NCBI GenBank assembly: GCA_902582235.1
Contig: CACHQX010000004.1
Span: 1 to 64,000, forward strand
DNA: 64,000 nucleotides
From: an uncultured Pelagibacteraceae bacterium
GTDB lineage: Bacteria; Pseudomonadota; Alphaproteobacteria; Pelagibacterales; Pelagibacteraceae
Direction: 5' to 3'
Positions 17,564 to 31,479 of the stretch are shown piece after piece. The translations under genes were made by a program, and so were the position numbers. The notes under the pieces were generated by a model. That model had not been told where the DNA came from. It searched no databases and saw only the letters and a program-made list of their open reading frames with translations. Positions within the stretch are counted from its first letter, which is position 1; each line of letters starts with the position of its first letter.

Positions 17564-17615
17564 TTGCGCTGATTTAACTGAATTGCGAGCGCTATAAAAA
17601 AACCGCTAAATAAGT
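17564..17615 (+). promoter_or_regulatory. SAM-II riboswitch
   Basis: The sequence matches the SAM-II consensus closely. Stem P1 is GCGCT (17566-17570) paired with AGCGC (17588-17592), enclosing the conserved loop GATTTAACTGAATTGCG. The 3' conserved element CCGCTAAATAAG (17603-17614) would form the pseudoknot that closes over S-adenosylmethionine. SAM-II aptamers in alphaproteobacteria and marine metagenomes typically precede metX, as here (metX ATG 31 bases downstream). SAM binding is expected to lower metX-metW expression. A run of 8 T (17615-17622) follows the pseudoknot. Confidence 0.93.
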
Positions 17616-17645
17616 TTTTTTTCCCTCACAATTCACAAAAAAACT

Positions 17646-18764
17646 ATGAGTGAAAAAGATAAAATAAAAACTTTATTGGTTAAAAAACCGTTGAAACTTG
17701 ATTGTGGTCAGACAATCAGTGATTTTCCATTAGCTTATGAAACATATGGGAAATTAAATGATAAAAAAGATAATGCTATTTTAGTTTTTCATGCGCTAAC
17801 AGGAGACCAGTTTGCTTCGGGAACTAATCCAATTACAAAGAAAGACGGTTGGTGGAATTATGCTCTTGGACCCGGTAAAGCTATTGATACTGATAAATAC
17901 TTTGTAATTGCAGCTAACGTTATTGGTGGTTGTATGGGTTCTTTTGGACCAAGTGACATAAATCCGGAAACAAAAAAACCTTATGGAACTAATTTTCCTG
18001 TAATTACAATAAATGATATGGTTAATGCACAATATAACCTTTTGGAATATTTTAAAATTGAAAAATTATTCTGTGTTATCGGAGGATCTATGGGTGGAAT
18101 GCAAGTTCTTCAGTTTGTATCTAATTTTCCGAACAAGACTCACACTGCAATTCCTATAGCTTGTACTGCAAGTCATTCAGCACAAAATATTGCACTAAAT
18201 GAACTTGGGAGACAATCTATAATGGCAGATAGGAACTGGCAGGATGGGTTTTATGAAGAAAAAAATAAACAGCCAGATAAAGGTCTTGCAGTTGCAAGAA
18301 TGGCAGCACACATAACTTATTTATCCAAAGCAGGTCTTCAAGAAAAGTTTGGTAGAAAGCTGCAAGAAAGAGATGATTTAAAATTTAGCTTTGATGCTGA
18401 CTTTCAAATAGAAAGTTATCTAAGATATCAAGGCTCAGTTTTTGTGGATAGGTTTGATGCAAATAGCTATTTATATATCACAAGAGCTATGGATTATTTT
18501 GATTTAACAAAAAAGTTTGGGGGTAATCTATCCAAAGCTTTTGAAAAAAGTAATACAAAATTTTTTATTATATCTTTTACATCAGACTGGCTCTATCCAA
18601 CATCTGAAAATAGAGAAATAGTGATAGCACTTAATGCTATTGGTAAAGACGTTGGATTTGTTGAAATTACATCTGATAAAGGACACGACTCTTTTTTACT
18701 TGATGTTCCAGACTTCCTCAACACTGTGAGAAATTTTTTAAACAAATCTTATGAGAAAATTTAA
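17646..18764 (+). CDS. metX: Homoserine O-acetyltransferase
   Basis: 372 residues of alpha/beta-hydrolase fold: LVFHALTGDQFASG, ANVIGGCMGSFGPSD, the nucleophile elbow GGSMGGMQ, the acid in SFTSDWLYP and the catalytic His in DKGHDSFLLD. It acylates homoserine to start methionine synthesis; acetyl versus succinyl specificity cannot be read with certainty. It is controlled by the SAM-II riboswitch immediately upstream. The last A of its TAA is shared with the metW ATG. Confidence 0.95.
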   Translation: MSEKDKIKTLLVKKPLKLDCGQTISDFPLAYETYGKLNDKKDNAILVFHALTGDQFASGTNPITKKDGWWNYALGPGKAIDTDKYFVIAANVIGGCMGSFGPSDINPETKKPYGTNFPVITINDMVNAQYNLLEYFKIEKLFCVIGGSMGGMQVLQFVSNFPNKTHTAIPIACTASHSAQNIALNELGRQSIMADRNWQDGFYEEKNKQPDKGLAVARMAAHITYLSKAGLQEKFGRKLQERDDLKFSFDADFQIESYLRYQGSVFVDRFDANSYLYITRAMDYFDLTKKFGGNLSKAFEKSNTKFFIISFTSDWLYPTSENREIVIALNAIGKDVGFVEITSDKGHDSFLLDVPDFLNTVRNFLNKSYEKI

Positions 18765-19318
18765 TGAAAAAAGAATTTTATAATATCGCAAACTTAGTGA
18801 CAAAAAACGCCAAGATTTTAGATGTAGGGTGTGGGAATGGTGAATTAATGAAATATATAACTGAAAATATCAGTAAAGATATAAGGGGAATTGAATTATC
18901 AAAATCAAATGTTCAAAAGTGTGTTGAAAAAGGTTTAACTGTTATTGAAGGTGACGCAGAAAAAGATTTAAAACAATTTCCAGATAACTCGTTTGATTTT
19001 GTAATTCTAAGTCAAACTCTACAAGCTTTCTTAGATCCAGAAAATGTATTGAATGAATTACTAAGGATTGGGAAAAAAGCAATTGTATCAATCCCAAATT
19101 TTGGACACTGGAAAGTAAGACTTCATTTGCTTTTAAAGGGCACAATGCCAGTTACAGAAAATTTACCTAATGAATGGTATAATACTCCAAACTTGCATAT
19201 GTGTACAATTAAAGATTTTGAAAATTATTGTAAGCAAAGAAATATTAAGATTAATTTAAAAAATTTAAAATTTCAGAATTTGTTTTCTGAATTAGGAATT
19301 TTTATACTAGAGAAATAA
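18764..19318 (+). CDS. metW: Methionine biosynthesis protein MetW
   Basis: 184 residues with a SAM-methyltransferase-like fold: ILDVGCGNGELMKYI, GIELSKSNVQKCVEKGL, and SIPNFGHWKVRLHLLLKG, which is typical of MetW. MetW is nearly always coupled to metX and is needed for full homoserine acyltransferase activity in several proteobacteria; whether it methylates anything is unclear. It starts on the metX stop codon and shares its SAM-II control. Confidence 0.93.
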   Translation: MKKEFYNIANLVTKNAKILDVGCGNGELMKYITENISKDIRGIELSKSNVQKCVEKGLTVIEGDAEKDLKQFPDNSFDFVILSQTLQAFLDPENVLNELLRIGKKAIVSIPNFGHWKVRLHLLLKGTMPVTENLPNEWYNTPNLHMCTIKDFENYCKQRNIKINLKNLKFQNLFSELGIFILEK

Positions 19319-19319
19319 A

Positions 19320-20039
19320 GTGAAAATTGAAATAATAAAATGTCTTACCGACAATTTTTCATATTTGCTAATCAATGAAAAAAACCTGGATACTTGCGTG
19401 GTAGATCCTGGTGAGGCAAAACCAGTATTAGAGTATATCAAAAAAAATAATTTAAATTTAAAATACATTCTAAATACCCATCACCATGGTGATCATATTG
19501 GTGGTAACAATATCCTTAAAAGCAAGTTTGACGCAAAAATTCTGGCCTTTGAGGATGATAAAGATAGAATTCCTATGATTGATATTCCCTTAAAAGATAA
19601 TCAGGTTTGGAAAGATGGCATATTTGAATTTAAAGTAATTCATGTACCTGGGCACACTTCTGGACATATATGCTTTCATTTTTTTAACGAAAAAACAGTT
19701 TTTACTGGAGATACATTATTTTCTTTGGGGTGTGGAAGAATTTTTGAGGGAAGCTATGAAGATATGTTTAATTCATTATCGAGGTTAAAAGTTTTACCAA
19801 CTGAAACAAAAGTATACTTTGGACATGAATATACATTAAATAATGCAATTTTTTGTCAAAGATTTGATCAAAACAATTCTGAACTTAATAAAAAGATTCT
19901 AAATATTAAAAAAAAATTGGATAGTGGTTTTCCTTCTGTGCCATCTACAATAAAAGATGAATTGAATTGTAACATTTTTTTAAGAGCAAAAAATCAAGAA
20001 GAATTTTCAAAATTAAGGGATTTAAAGGATAATTTTTAA
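19320..20039 (+). CDS. gloB: Hydroxyacylglutathione hydrolase (glyoxalase II)
   Basis: 239 residues, metallo-beta-lactamase fold. The metal ligands are in THHHGDHIGG, HVPGHTSGHICFH and FTGDTLFSLGCGR, followed by FGHEYT. The length and the C-terminal helical domain fit GloB, which hydrolyses S-lactoylglutathione to lactate and glutathione. The start is GTG at 19320, one base after the metW stop, making it a likely member of the metX operon. Confidence 0.9.
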   Translation: MKIEIIKCLTDNFSYLLINEKNLDTCVVDPGEAKPVLEYIKKNNLNLKYILNTHHHGDHIGGNNILKSKFDAKILAFEDDKDRIPMIDIPLKDNQVWKDGIFEFKVIHVPGHTSGHICFHFFNEKTVFTGDTLFSLGCGRIFEGSYEDMFNSLSRLKVLPTETKVYFGHEYTLNNAIFCQRFDQNNSELNKKILNIKKKLDSGFPSVPSTIKDELNCNIFLRAKNQEEFSKLRDLKDNF

Positions 20040-20049
20040 TCGATATAGC

Positions 20050-20077
20050 TTGACTATAAATACCTTATAACTATATT
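20050..20077 (+). promoter_or_regulatory. Candidate sigma-70 promoter of rplU-rpmA-obgE
   Basis: TTGACT at 20050-20055 and TATATT at 20072-20077 with a 16-base spacer. The expected start near 20084 gives a short leader of about 19 nt before the rplU ATG at 20103. Placed by eye in the only gap between gloB and rplU. Confidence 0.5.
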
Positions 20078-20102
20078 GCTGCATAATTTAGAAAATACTT
20101 TT

Positions 20103-20507
20103 ATGTCATTTGCAGTCATACAAACAGGTGGAAAACAGTACAAAGTCAAAGCTGGAGAAATTTTAAAAATTGAAAAATTTCCAGAAGTTAAGCCAAATAG
20201 TAAAATAGAGTTCAAAGAAATTTTAGCTTACGGAGATGACAAAAATATTGAGTTAGGTAACCCTGTTGTTTCTGGTGCAAAAGTTGAGGCTGAATTATTA
20301 AAAAATTCAAAAAATAGAACTGTTTTAATATTTAAAAAACGTAGACGTAAAAATTCAAGAAGAAAAAACGGTCATAGACAACAATTTTCATTAATTAGAG
20401 TAAACAAAATTATGTCAAAAGATGGAAAGGTCTTGTCTGAGGCAGAGAAAATTACTAAAGTAAGCAAAAAAAAAGAAGAAAAAAAAACAACAACTAAAGT
20501 TAAATAA
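20103..20507 (+). CDS. rplU: 50S ribosomal protein L21
   Basis: 134 residues from the ATG at 20103, where the family start [17 protein letters not shown] begins; an upstream TTG would only add nine unrelated residues. [19 protein letters not shown] near 88 is the rRNA-binding loop typical of L21. It exceeds the 103-residue E. coli protein because of a Lys/Glu/Thr-rich C-terminal tail. Its stop shares one base with the rpmA ATG. Confidence 0.95.
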   Translation: MSFAVIQTGGKQYKVKAGEILKIEKFPEVKPNSKIEFKEILAYGDDKNIELGNPVVSGAKVEAELLKNSKNRTVLIFKKRRRKNSRRKNGHRQQFSLIRVNKIMSKDGKVLSEAEKITKVSKKKEEKKTTTKVK

Positions 20508-20761
20508 TGGCAACAAAAAAAGCAGGTGGATCGTCAAGGAACGGAAGAGATAGTGCAGGAAGACGTCTTGGAGTAAAAAAATATGGGGGTCAGTTTGTGG
20601 TGCCTGGGAATATAATTGTTAGACAAAGGGGAACAAAAATTTTCCCTGGACAAAATGTTGGTATGGGGAAAGATCATTCAATCTTTTCGGTGATAAAAGG
20701 GAAAGTTATTTTCAAAAAATCAAAGTCTGATAGGACTTACGTTTCAGTTAAACCCAATTAA
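20507..20761 (+). CDS. rpmA: 50S ribosomal protein L27
   Basis: 84 residues with the invariant L27 core: [37 protein letters not shown] and [15 protein letters not shown]27 reaches the peptidyl-transferase centre with its N terminus. No N-terminal cleavage peptide of the Firmicutes type is present. Part of the conserved rplU-rpmA-obgE operon. Confidence 0.97.
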   Translation: MATKKAGGSSRNGRDSAGRRLGVKKYGGQFVVPGNIIVRQRGTKIFPGQNVGMGKDHSIFSVIKGKVIFKKSKSDRTYVSVKPN

Positions 20762-22870
<2,109 letters not shown>

Positions 22871-22874
<4 letters not shown>

Positions 22875-24121
22875 AAAATTATTTAAATAGAATTGGAATA
22901 AACGCAGTTAAAGCAGGATTAAAAATTATTAATAAAGAAAAAAAAAATAAAATTTTAAAGGATTATGTGAGCCTATTAACTAAATATAATGACAAAATTT
23001 TAAAAGAAAATTTAAAGGACCTGAAGATAGCTAGACAAAAAAAACTTGATATTAATTTAATAAATAGATTAGAGCTTAATGATAAAAAGATTGAAGGTAT
23101 CAGGAAATCTGTATTAGAAATAATTAAACTCAAAGACCCAGTAAATAGAGTGGTTTCTAAATGGAACCGACCGAACAAATTAAAGGTTAAAAAAGTTACT
23201 ATTCCTATTGGGGTAATTGGAGTTATTTATGAAAGTAGACCAAACGTAACTTCAGATGTCTCCTCCTTATGTTTTAAATCTGGAAATAGTGTAATATTAA
23301 AAGGAGGTTCAGAAGCTTTTAATTCTAATAAAATTATCTCAAAATTATTCAGAAAAGCTCTTAAGAAAAATAAGGTAGATGTAAATTTTGTTCAATTTAT
23401 TGAAAAAAAAAATAGAAAAGTGGTAGATTTTTTATTGTCTAAAATGGAGTCTTACATAGATGTAATAATTCCAAGAGGCGGCAAAAATTTAGTAAAAAAG
23501 GTTAAAAAATATTCAAATATACCCACCATAGGACATCTTGAAGGTTTGTGTCATACATTTGTAGATGAAAACGTAAATCACAAAATGGCAAGTAAAATTA
23601 TATTAAATGCAAAATTAAGAAACCCTGGAATTTGTGGTGCTACAGAGACATTACTTGTTCATAGAAAACTATCTAACGAAAAAATCAATTTAATTATTAA
23701 TGATTTATTAAAAAATAATTGTGAAATATATGCTGACGACACTATCAGAAAAATTTCTCCAAAAAAAATTCATAAAGCAACGCCAAAAGATTGGTCGACC
23801 GAATACTTGTCATTAAAAATTTCTGTTAAAAAAGTCAACAATGTAGAGGATGCAGTCGAACACATTAATAAGTATGGTACCTCACATACTGAAGCAATTA
23901 TTTCTAATAATAAAAAAAATACAAAATACTTTTTTGAAAATGTGAAAAGTTCAATATTAATTCATAATTCATCGACTCAATTTGCAGACGGAGCTGAACT
24001 TGGCTTTGGTGGTGAAGTAGGTATATCAACTAATAAGTTACCACCTAGAGGTCCTGTTGGTTTAAATCAACTTGTATCTTATAAATATGAGGTAATAGGA
24101 AATGGCCAAATACGATCTTAA
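22871..24121 (+). CDS. proA: Gamma-glutamyl phosphate reductase
   Basis: 416 residues, aldehyde-dehydrogenase fold. VTIPIGVIGVIYESRPNVT, GNSVILKGGSEA, PRGGKNLVKKV, and the catalytic Cys in NPGICGATETLL are ProA hallmarks, with FGGEVGISTNKLPPRGPVG at the C terminus. It reduces glutamyl-5-phosphate to the semialdehyde in proline synthesis. Its last 20 bases overlap nadD. Confidence 0.95.
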
Positions 24122-24635
24122 AAAAAAAGTTAGACTAGGTATTCTTGGCGGAACTTTTGATCCTGCTCACAAAGGACATTTAAAAATTTCTAAAGTTGCT
24201 AAAAAATTATTCAAATTAGACAAAATTGTATGGGCTATTACAGAAAAAAACCCTTTTAAAAGTAAAAGTTTTTATAACCTTAAAAAAAGAGTTCAAATTG
24301 CAAAGAGTTTAACAAAAAAAACAAAGTATGTGACTGTGGGTTTTTATGAAAAAAAAATTAAATCTAATAAGACAATTAAGCTTATAAAATTTTTTAAAAA
24401 GAATCAAAGTTACGAAATTTTTTTTATAATGGGAGCTGATAATCTCATAAATTTTCATAAATGGAATAATTGGTCTAAAATTGGAAAGTTGGCAAAAATT
24501 TTAGTTTTTGATAGAAGTGGGTACAAGAAAAGATCAAAGGAATCAGTGGCTTATAAGAACTTAAAAAAAAGGGGTCTAAAATACATAAGTTTTAACAAGG
24601 TAAATATTTCATCTTCTCAAATAAGAAATATTTGA
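24102..24635 (+). CDS. nadD: Nicotinate-nucleotide adenylyltransferase
   Basis: 177 residues. The nucleotidyltransferase motifs are GILGGTFDPAHKGHL and a C-terminal ISSSQIR. It adenylates nicotinate mononucleotide in NAD synthesis. The protein ends two residues after the ISSxxIR motif, shorter than most homologues, so the usual final helix is missing. The ATG at 24102 lies within the end of proA (20-base overlap). Confidence 0.92.
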   Translation: MAKYDLKKKVRLGILGGTFDPAHKGHLKISKVAKKLFKLDKIVWAITEKNPFKSKSFYNLKKRVQIAKSLTKKTKYVTVGFYEKKIKSNKTIKLIKFFKKNQSYEIFFIMGADNLINFHKWNNWSKIGKLAKILVFDRSGYKKRSKESVAYKNLKKRGLKYISFNKVNISSSQIRNI

Positions 24636-24650
24636 TAAGGTAAATAATTA

Positions 24651-25001
24651 ATGGCCGAAAACTTAGACTTAAAAAAAATCATCATCAAAACACTCGATAG
24701 TAACAAAGCTTTAGACATAGTATCTATAGATCTTAAAGATAAATCCTCAATAGCTGACTATATGATTGTTGCAAGTGGAACGTCTTCTAGACATATCCAG
24801 TCTCTTTCTGAACAAGTTTTGGAAAAGTTTAAAACTAATGGATTAAAAAATTGTAAAATTGAGGGAAAAGATAGTGCTGAGTGGAAACTGGTAGATGGAA
24901 TAGACATTGTAGTTCATATTTTTAATCCAGAGAAAAGAAAGTTTTATGAATTAGAAAAAATTTGGTCTGAGTTAATTCCAAAAGAGAAAGTTATTGTTTA
25001 A
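24651..25001 (+). CDS. rsfS: Ribosomal silencing factor RsfS
   Basis: 116 residues, family Iojap/RsfS: KALDIVSIDLKDKSSIADYMIVASGTSSRHIQ spans the conserved region, and AEWKLVDGIDIVVHIF closes it. It binds L14 and blocks subunit joining in starved cells. Placement after nadD is conserved across bacteria; rlmH, which often follows it, is absent here and ctpA follows directly with a one-base overlap. Confidence 0.94.
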   Translation: MAENLDLKKIIIKTLDSNKALDIVSIDLKDKSSIADYMIVASGTSSRHIQSLSEQVLEKFKTNGLKNCKIEGKDSAEWKLVDGIDIVVHIFNPEKRKFYELEKIWSELIPKEKVIV

Positions 25002-26128
25002 TGAGAATAATTATTTTCGTAATTATAATTTTTCATACGTTTACACTTGCATTTTCAAATAATGATAACATTTACGATAAAGTAGATTTATTTGGAGAAG
25101 TGCTTGATAAAGTCAACAAAGAATATGTTGAAGAGATAGATCAAGCTGAGGCAATGGATGCTGCAATCGATGGAGTCTTAAGATCGCTTGACCCATATTC
25201 TGCATATTTATCACCAGAGGATCTTAAACAAATGGAAACTGAAACAAGTGGTAAATTTGGGGGATTAGGAATCGAAGTCGGTATGGAAGCAGGTGTTGTA
25301 AAAGTAATATCTCCAATAGATAATTCTCCAGCTGACAAAGCTGGTGTTAAAGCAGGTGATTACATAGTGAAAATAAATGATACACAGGTACAAGGAAAGA
25401 CATTGACTGAAGCCGTTGATTTAATGAGAGGACCAGTTGGAAGTAGTATCGAAATTACAGTTAGAAGAGTTGGGAAAAAGAAATCATTAATATTCAATAT
25501 TACAAGAGAAATTATTCAAATCGCATCAGTGAAATCTAAGACTTATGATAAGAAAATTGGTTACTTAAGATTGACGTCATTTAATGAAAATAGTGGTAGT
25601 CAAATCAAAACTGAGATTAAAAAATTTAAAAGAGATAAAAAAATTGAAAGCTATATCCTTGACTTACGTAATAATCCTGGAGGATTATTATCTCAAGCAA
25701 TTAAAATATCAGATTTTTTTCTTGAGGATGGAGAAATTGTATCGACCAAGGGCCGACAAAAAAGTGAAAATAGAAAATGGTTTGCAAGTAGTGGAGATTT
25801 AATAAATGGTAAAACTCTTGTAGTTTTAATAAATAATGGGTCTGCATCAGCATCAGAAATAGTTGCAGGAGCATTAAAGGATCACAAAAGAGCAGTTTTG
25901 GTTGGTGAAAGTACATATGGTAAAGGTTCTGTTCAATCAATAATTCCTCTTAAAAATGAGGGAGCAATTAGACTAACAATTTCAAAATATTATTTACCCT
26001 CAGGAAAATCAATTTCTGAGGTTGGTGTAGCTCCAGATATATCAATTGAAGAAGAGGAGAGTGATTTTCGAATTGATACAGAAACCGATAATCAATTAAA
26101 TTTTGCTCGTAAACTTTTAGCAGGATAG
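25001..26128 (+). CDS. ctpA: C-terminal processing peptidase (S41, CtpA)
   Basis: 375 residues. An N-terminal signal peptide (IIIFVIIIFHTFTLAFS) targets the periplasm. A PDZ domain spans about 85-165 (GGLGIEVGMEAGVVKVISP), and the S41 protease core carries Ser in NNGSASASEIVAGAL and Lys in GESTYGKGSVQ, the catalytic dyad. It trims C termini of envelope proteins. It is shorter than typical alphaproteobacterial CtpA (about 440 residues), lacking most of the C-terminal tail. rppH begins on the next base. Confidence 0.93.
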   Translation: MRIIIFVIIIFHTFTLAFSNNDNIYDKVDLFGEVLDKVNKEYVEEIDQAEAMDAAIDGVLRSLDPYSAYLSPEDLKQMETETSGKFGGLGIEVGMEAGVVKVISPIDNSPADKAGVKAGDYIVKINDTQVQGKTLTEAVDLMRGPVGSSIEITVRRVGKKKSLIFNITREIIQIASVKSKTYDKKIGYLRLTSFNENSGSQIKTEIKKFKRDKKIESYILDLRNNPGGLLSQAIKISDFFLEDGEIVSTKGRQKSENRKWFASSGDLINGKTLVVLINNGSASASEIVAGALKDHKRAVLVGESTYGKGSVQSIIPLKNEGAIRLTISKYYLPSGKSISEVGVAPDISIEEEESDFRIDTETDNQLNFARKLLAG

Positions 26129-26605
26129 ATGCTCGAAAAGTTTAAAAAGTTGCCACTTAGAAAAGGAGTGGGCATTGTTTTACTTAATCAAAATAACGAA
26201 GTCTTTGTAGCAAAAAGAATAGATAATCCAAACAATTATTGGCAAATGCCTCAGGGTGGAATTGATGAAAATGAGGACTATCTTGATGCAGCTACAAGAG
26301 AGTTAGAAGAAGAAACAAGTATAACAAATGTTAAATTGATTAGAGAGTTGGACGGTTTTCAAACTTATCTGCTTCCTCAAAATCTTTTAGGAATTATATG
26401 GAAAGGAAAATACAAAGGTCAAATACAAAAGTGGTTTTGTATGAGATTTCTGGGAAGTGATAACGAAATAAATATAAAAACCAAAAAGCCTGAGTTCTTA
26501 GAGTGGAAATGGATAAACCTTGAAGATATTACGAAAAATGTGGTTGATTTCAAATTAGACGTTTATAATGAAGTCAAAAAAAAAGTGCTGGATATTTTAA
26601 AATAA
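26129..26605 (+). CDS. rppH: RNA pyrophosphohydrolase (Nudix)
   Basis: 158 residues. The Nudix box runs GGIDENEDYLDAATRELEEE plus TSI; MPQGG before it and QKWFCMRFLG after it are typical of RppH, which removes pyrophosphate from mRNA 5' ends and starts decay. It follows ctpA without a gap and ends one base before the convergent atpC. Confidence 0.93.
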   Translation: MLEKFKKLPLRKGVGIVLLNQNNEVFVAKRIDNPNNYWQMPQGGIDENEDYLDAATRELEEETSITNVKLIRELDGFQTYLLPQNLLGIIWKGKYKGQIQKWFCMRFLGSDNEINIKTKKPEFLEWKWINLEDITKNVVDFKLDVYNEVKKKVLDILK

Positions 26606-26606
26606 T

Positions 26607-26998
26607 CTAATTTAGTCTATTCAAAACATCAATTTTTTGATTTGCTATAAATCTTTTTTGGTCATCTAAATTTTCATCTTTTAAAGCTTCATTGGCCTCA
26701 TTAATCATTGAGCTTAAATCGTCTTTTTTTATTTCTTTTATGTCGATAATTCTGCTGGTAAGAATTGACAAAGAATTTTCACTAAATTCAATAATTCCAT
26801 CTTCAACATATAATTCTTTTACTTCATTGCCTGTAAAAACCTTGACTATTCCAGGTTTTAAAAAAGAAATTATAGATATGTGATCTTTCAAAATACCCAT
26901 ATCACCCTCAAACGCAGGTACCACTACTTCAGATACATTATCTAAAGAAAGGAATAATTTTTCTGGATTAACAATTTCTAAGTTAAATGAATCTGACA

Positions 26999-26999
<1 letters not shown>
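26607..26999 (-). CDS. atpC: ATP synthase F1 epsilon subunit
   Basis: 130 residues with the epsilon beta-sandwich: FNLEIVNPEKLFLS, VVVPAFEGDMGILKDHISIIS and the YVEDGIIEFSENSLSIL stretch, then a helical C terminus. Last gene of atpHAGDC; its ATG shares a base with the atpD stop. It forms part of the central stalk and couples rotation to catalysis. Confidence 0.95.
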
Positions 27000-29294
<2,295 letters not shown>

Positions 29295-29296
29295 AA

Positions 29297-30832
29297 TTAT
29301 TTATCAAAATTTTTTTTTAAATCCAAAATAATACTCGTTAATTTTTTCTCATTATCTTCTTCAAGTTTTCCTGATGAAATTATTGAATTTATCAAATCTG
29401 ATTGTTCAGATTTACATTTCTTAATTATATCTTTCTCAAATTTTGATATATCTTTTTGTTGAATATCGTCTAAGTGACCTTTTACACCACAAAAGACAGA
29501 AATGACTTGCTCAGCTACTGTCATTGGAGAATATTGTTTTTGTTTCAATAATTCAGTTAATTTTGCTCCTCTATTTAAAAGTTTTTGAGTTGACGCATCT
29601 AAGTCAGATCCAAACTGTGCAAAAGCTGCCATCTCTCTATATTGAGCAAGTTCAAGTTTCATAGATCCAGAAACTTTTTTCATAGCTTTTGTTTGAGCAG
29701 AAGATCCTACTCTTGAAACTGATAAGCCAACATTAATTGCAGGTCTTATTCCTTGATTGAATAGTTCTGTCTCTAAAAATATTTGTCCATCAGTAATTGA
29801 GATTACGTTAGTAGGTATGTAAGCTGATACGTCTCCTGCTTGAGTTTCGATGATTGGTAACGCAGTTAATGATCCTCCGCCATGTTCGTCACCTAATTTT
29901 GCTGCTCTTTCAAGTAATCGACTATGTAAATAAAAAACATCTCCTGGATATGCCTCTCTTCCTGGAGGACGTCTTAAAAGAAGTGACATTTGTCTGTAGG
30001 CTACTGCTTGTTTTGAAAGATCATCATAAATAATTAAAGCATGCATTCCATTGTCTCTAAAATATTCACCCATAGCACATCCAGTGTATGGAGCTAAAAA
30101 TTGTAATGGAGCTGCATCTGAAGCTGTTGCCGCAACAATTGTTGTATATTCCATAGCTCCAGCTTCTTCTAAGGTTTTCTCTATCTGTCTTACAGTCGAT
30201 CTTTTTTGACCTATTGCAACATAAATACAATAAAGTTTTTGTTTTTCATCACCTGACTCGTTTATTTTTTTTTGATTAATTATCGCATCAATAGCAACAG
30301 CAGTTTTCCCTGTTTGACGATCTCCAATAATTAATTCCCTTTGACCTCTACCTATTGGAACCAAACTATCAATGGATTTTAAACCTGTTTGCATTGGTTC
30401 GCTGACAGATTTTCTTGGAATAATTCCTGGTGCTTTCACCTCGACTCTACTTCGTTTAATACTTTTGTCTAAAGCTCCTTTGCCGTCTATTGGGTTTCCT
30501 AATCCATCAACAACTCTTCCAAGTAATTCTTTACCAACTGGTGTGTCAACAATCGCTCCAGTTCTTTTGACTGTATCACCTTCTTTAACTGCTCTATCAT
30601 CACCAAAAATAACTACTCCAACGTTATCGCTTTCTAAGTTTAACGCCATACCTTTGGAGCCATCAGCAAATTCTACCATCTCACCAGCTTGAACATTGTC
30701 GAGTCCGTAAATTCTTGCTATTCCATCTCCTACAGATAAAACTTGTCCAATTTCTGTTACTTCAGATTTATCTCCAAATTTTTTAATTTGTTCTTTTAAT
30801 ATTTTTGTTACTTCTGATGGGTTAATATCCAT
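29297..30832 (-). CDS. atpA: ATP synthase F1 alpha subunit
   Basis: 511 residues: P-loop [20 protein letters not shown] region, [25 protein letters not shown] and [17 protein letters not shown]. Regulatory/structural subunit of the F1 hexamer. The ATG overlaps the atpH stop by one base. Confidence 0.98.
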   Translation of the reverse strand: MDINPSEVTKILKEQIKKFGDKSEVTEIGQVLSVGDGIARIYGLDNVQAGEMVEFADGSKGMALNLESDNVGVVIFGDDRAVKEGDTVKRTGAIVDTPVGKELLGRVVDGLGNPIDGKGALDKSIKRSRVEVKAPGIIPRKSVSEPMQTGLKSIDSLVPIGRGQRELIIGDRQTGKTAVAIDAIINQKKINESGDEKQKLYCIYVAIGQKRSTVRQIEKTLEEAGAMEYTTIVAATASDAAPLQFLAPYTGCAMGEYFRDNGMHALIIYDDLSKQAVAYRQMSLLLRRPPGREAYPGDVFYLHSRLLERAAKLGDEHGGGSLTALPIIETQAGDVSAYIPTNVISITDGQIFLETELFNQGIRPAINVGLSVSRVGSSAQTKAMKKVSGSMKLELAQYREMAAFAQFGSDLDASTQKLLNRGAKLTELLKQKQYSPMTVAEQVISVFCGVKGHLDDIQQKDISKFEKDIIKKCKSEQSDLINSIISSGKLEEDNEKKLTSIILDLKKNFDK

Positions 30833-31380
30833 TATACTTCCTTCATTGAGTTTTTCATTTTCGTTAATTTATTCTTTAAAGAGTTATCAATCATAATACT
30901 TCCAATTTTTATTTTTACTCCAGCAAGCAATGATTCATCGATCTTATAACTTAAGTTAATTTTTGAATTAAAGTCTTTAGTCATTTCCTCTTTAATTTTT
31001 TCTATCTGAGAGTTATCTAATTTTTTCGAAGATACAAGCTCAGCTCTTACTTCTCCTCTTTGAATTGAACAATAGTTGATAAAATCGTTTAAGATATTTT
31101 TTAAATAAAATATTCTTCTTTTATAAATAAGAAATTTAATGAACTTAATAAATAAGCTGTTCAATTTTACTTTTTCAAAAATTGCACTAAAAATCTCAAG
31201 CTGCTTATCTTGTTTGAATGTAGGATCTTTTATAAAAGTTGAGAAATCCTGAGAGTCTTTAATTACGCTGTATAAGGACTTTGCCTGAGTCTCGATTTCA
31301 TCTAACACGCTATTCTCTTTCGCAAGCTCAAACAAAGACTGAGAATAACTGTTTGTTGCTTTAGTTTGGGAATTAGACAA
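30832..31380 (-). CDS. atpH: ATP synthase F1 delta subunit
   Basis: 182 residues. The N-terminal helical domain ([18 protein letters not shown]) and C-terminal [35 protein letters not shown] match OSCP/delta, the clamp between F1 and the peripheral stalk. First gene of the F1 operon; a 99-base gap separates it from priA upstream and should hold the promoter, but no convincing hexamers are seen. Confidence 0.94.
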   Translation of the reverse strand: MSNSQTKATNSYSQSLFELAKENSVLDEIETQAKSLYSVIKDSQDFSTFIKDPTFKQDKQLEIFSAIFEKVKLNSLFIKFIKFLIYKRRIFYLKNILNDFINYCSIQRGEVRAELVSSKKLDNSQIEKIKEEMTKDFNSKINLSYKIDESLLAGVKIKIGSIMIDNSLKNKLTKMKNSMKEV

Positions 31381-31450
31381 GTTAGATCCTTTGTTTTTGC
31401 TGATAAATTTCCAAATTAATTAACATATAGGCAAGTAACGATCAAGTGAG

Positions 31451-31466
31451 AGCTTTAAAAAAAGCT
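31451..31466. repeat. Inverted repeat between priA and atpH
   Basis: AGCTTT (31451-31456) and AAAGCT (31461-31466) flank four A. It could fold as a 6-bp hairpin after the priA stop, but no T run follows it in the direction of transcription, so a terminator role is doubtful. Nothing else recognisable lies in this 99-base gap. Confidence 0.25.
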
Positions 31467-31479
31467 ACAAAAATAACAG

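Noticed and set aside
31381..31479. Promoter for the F1 ATP synthase operon
   Set aside because: A TTGATC with TAATTA 17 bases on can be drawn on the minus strand, but the -10 match is too weak to report as a feature.
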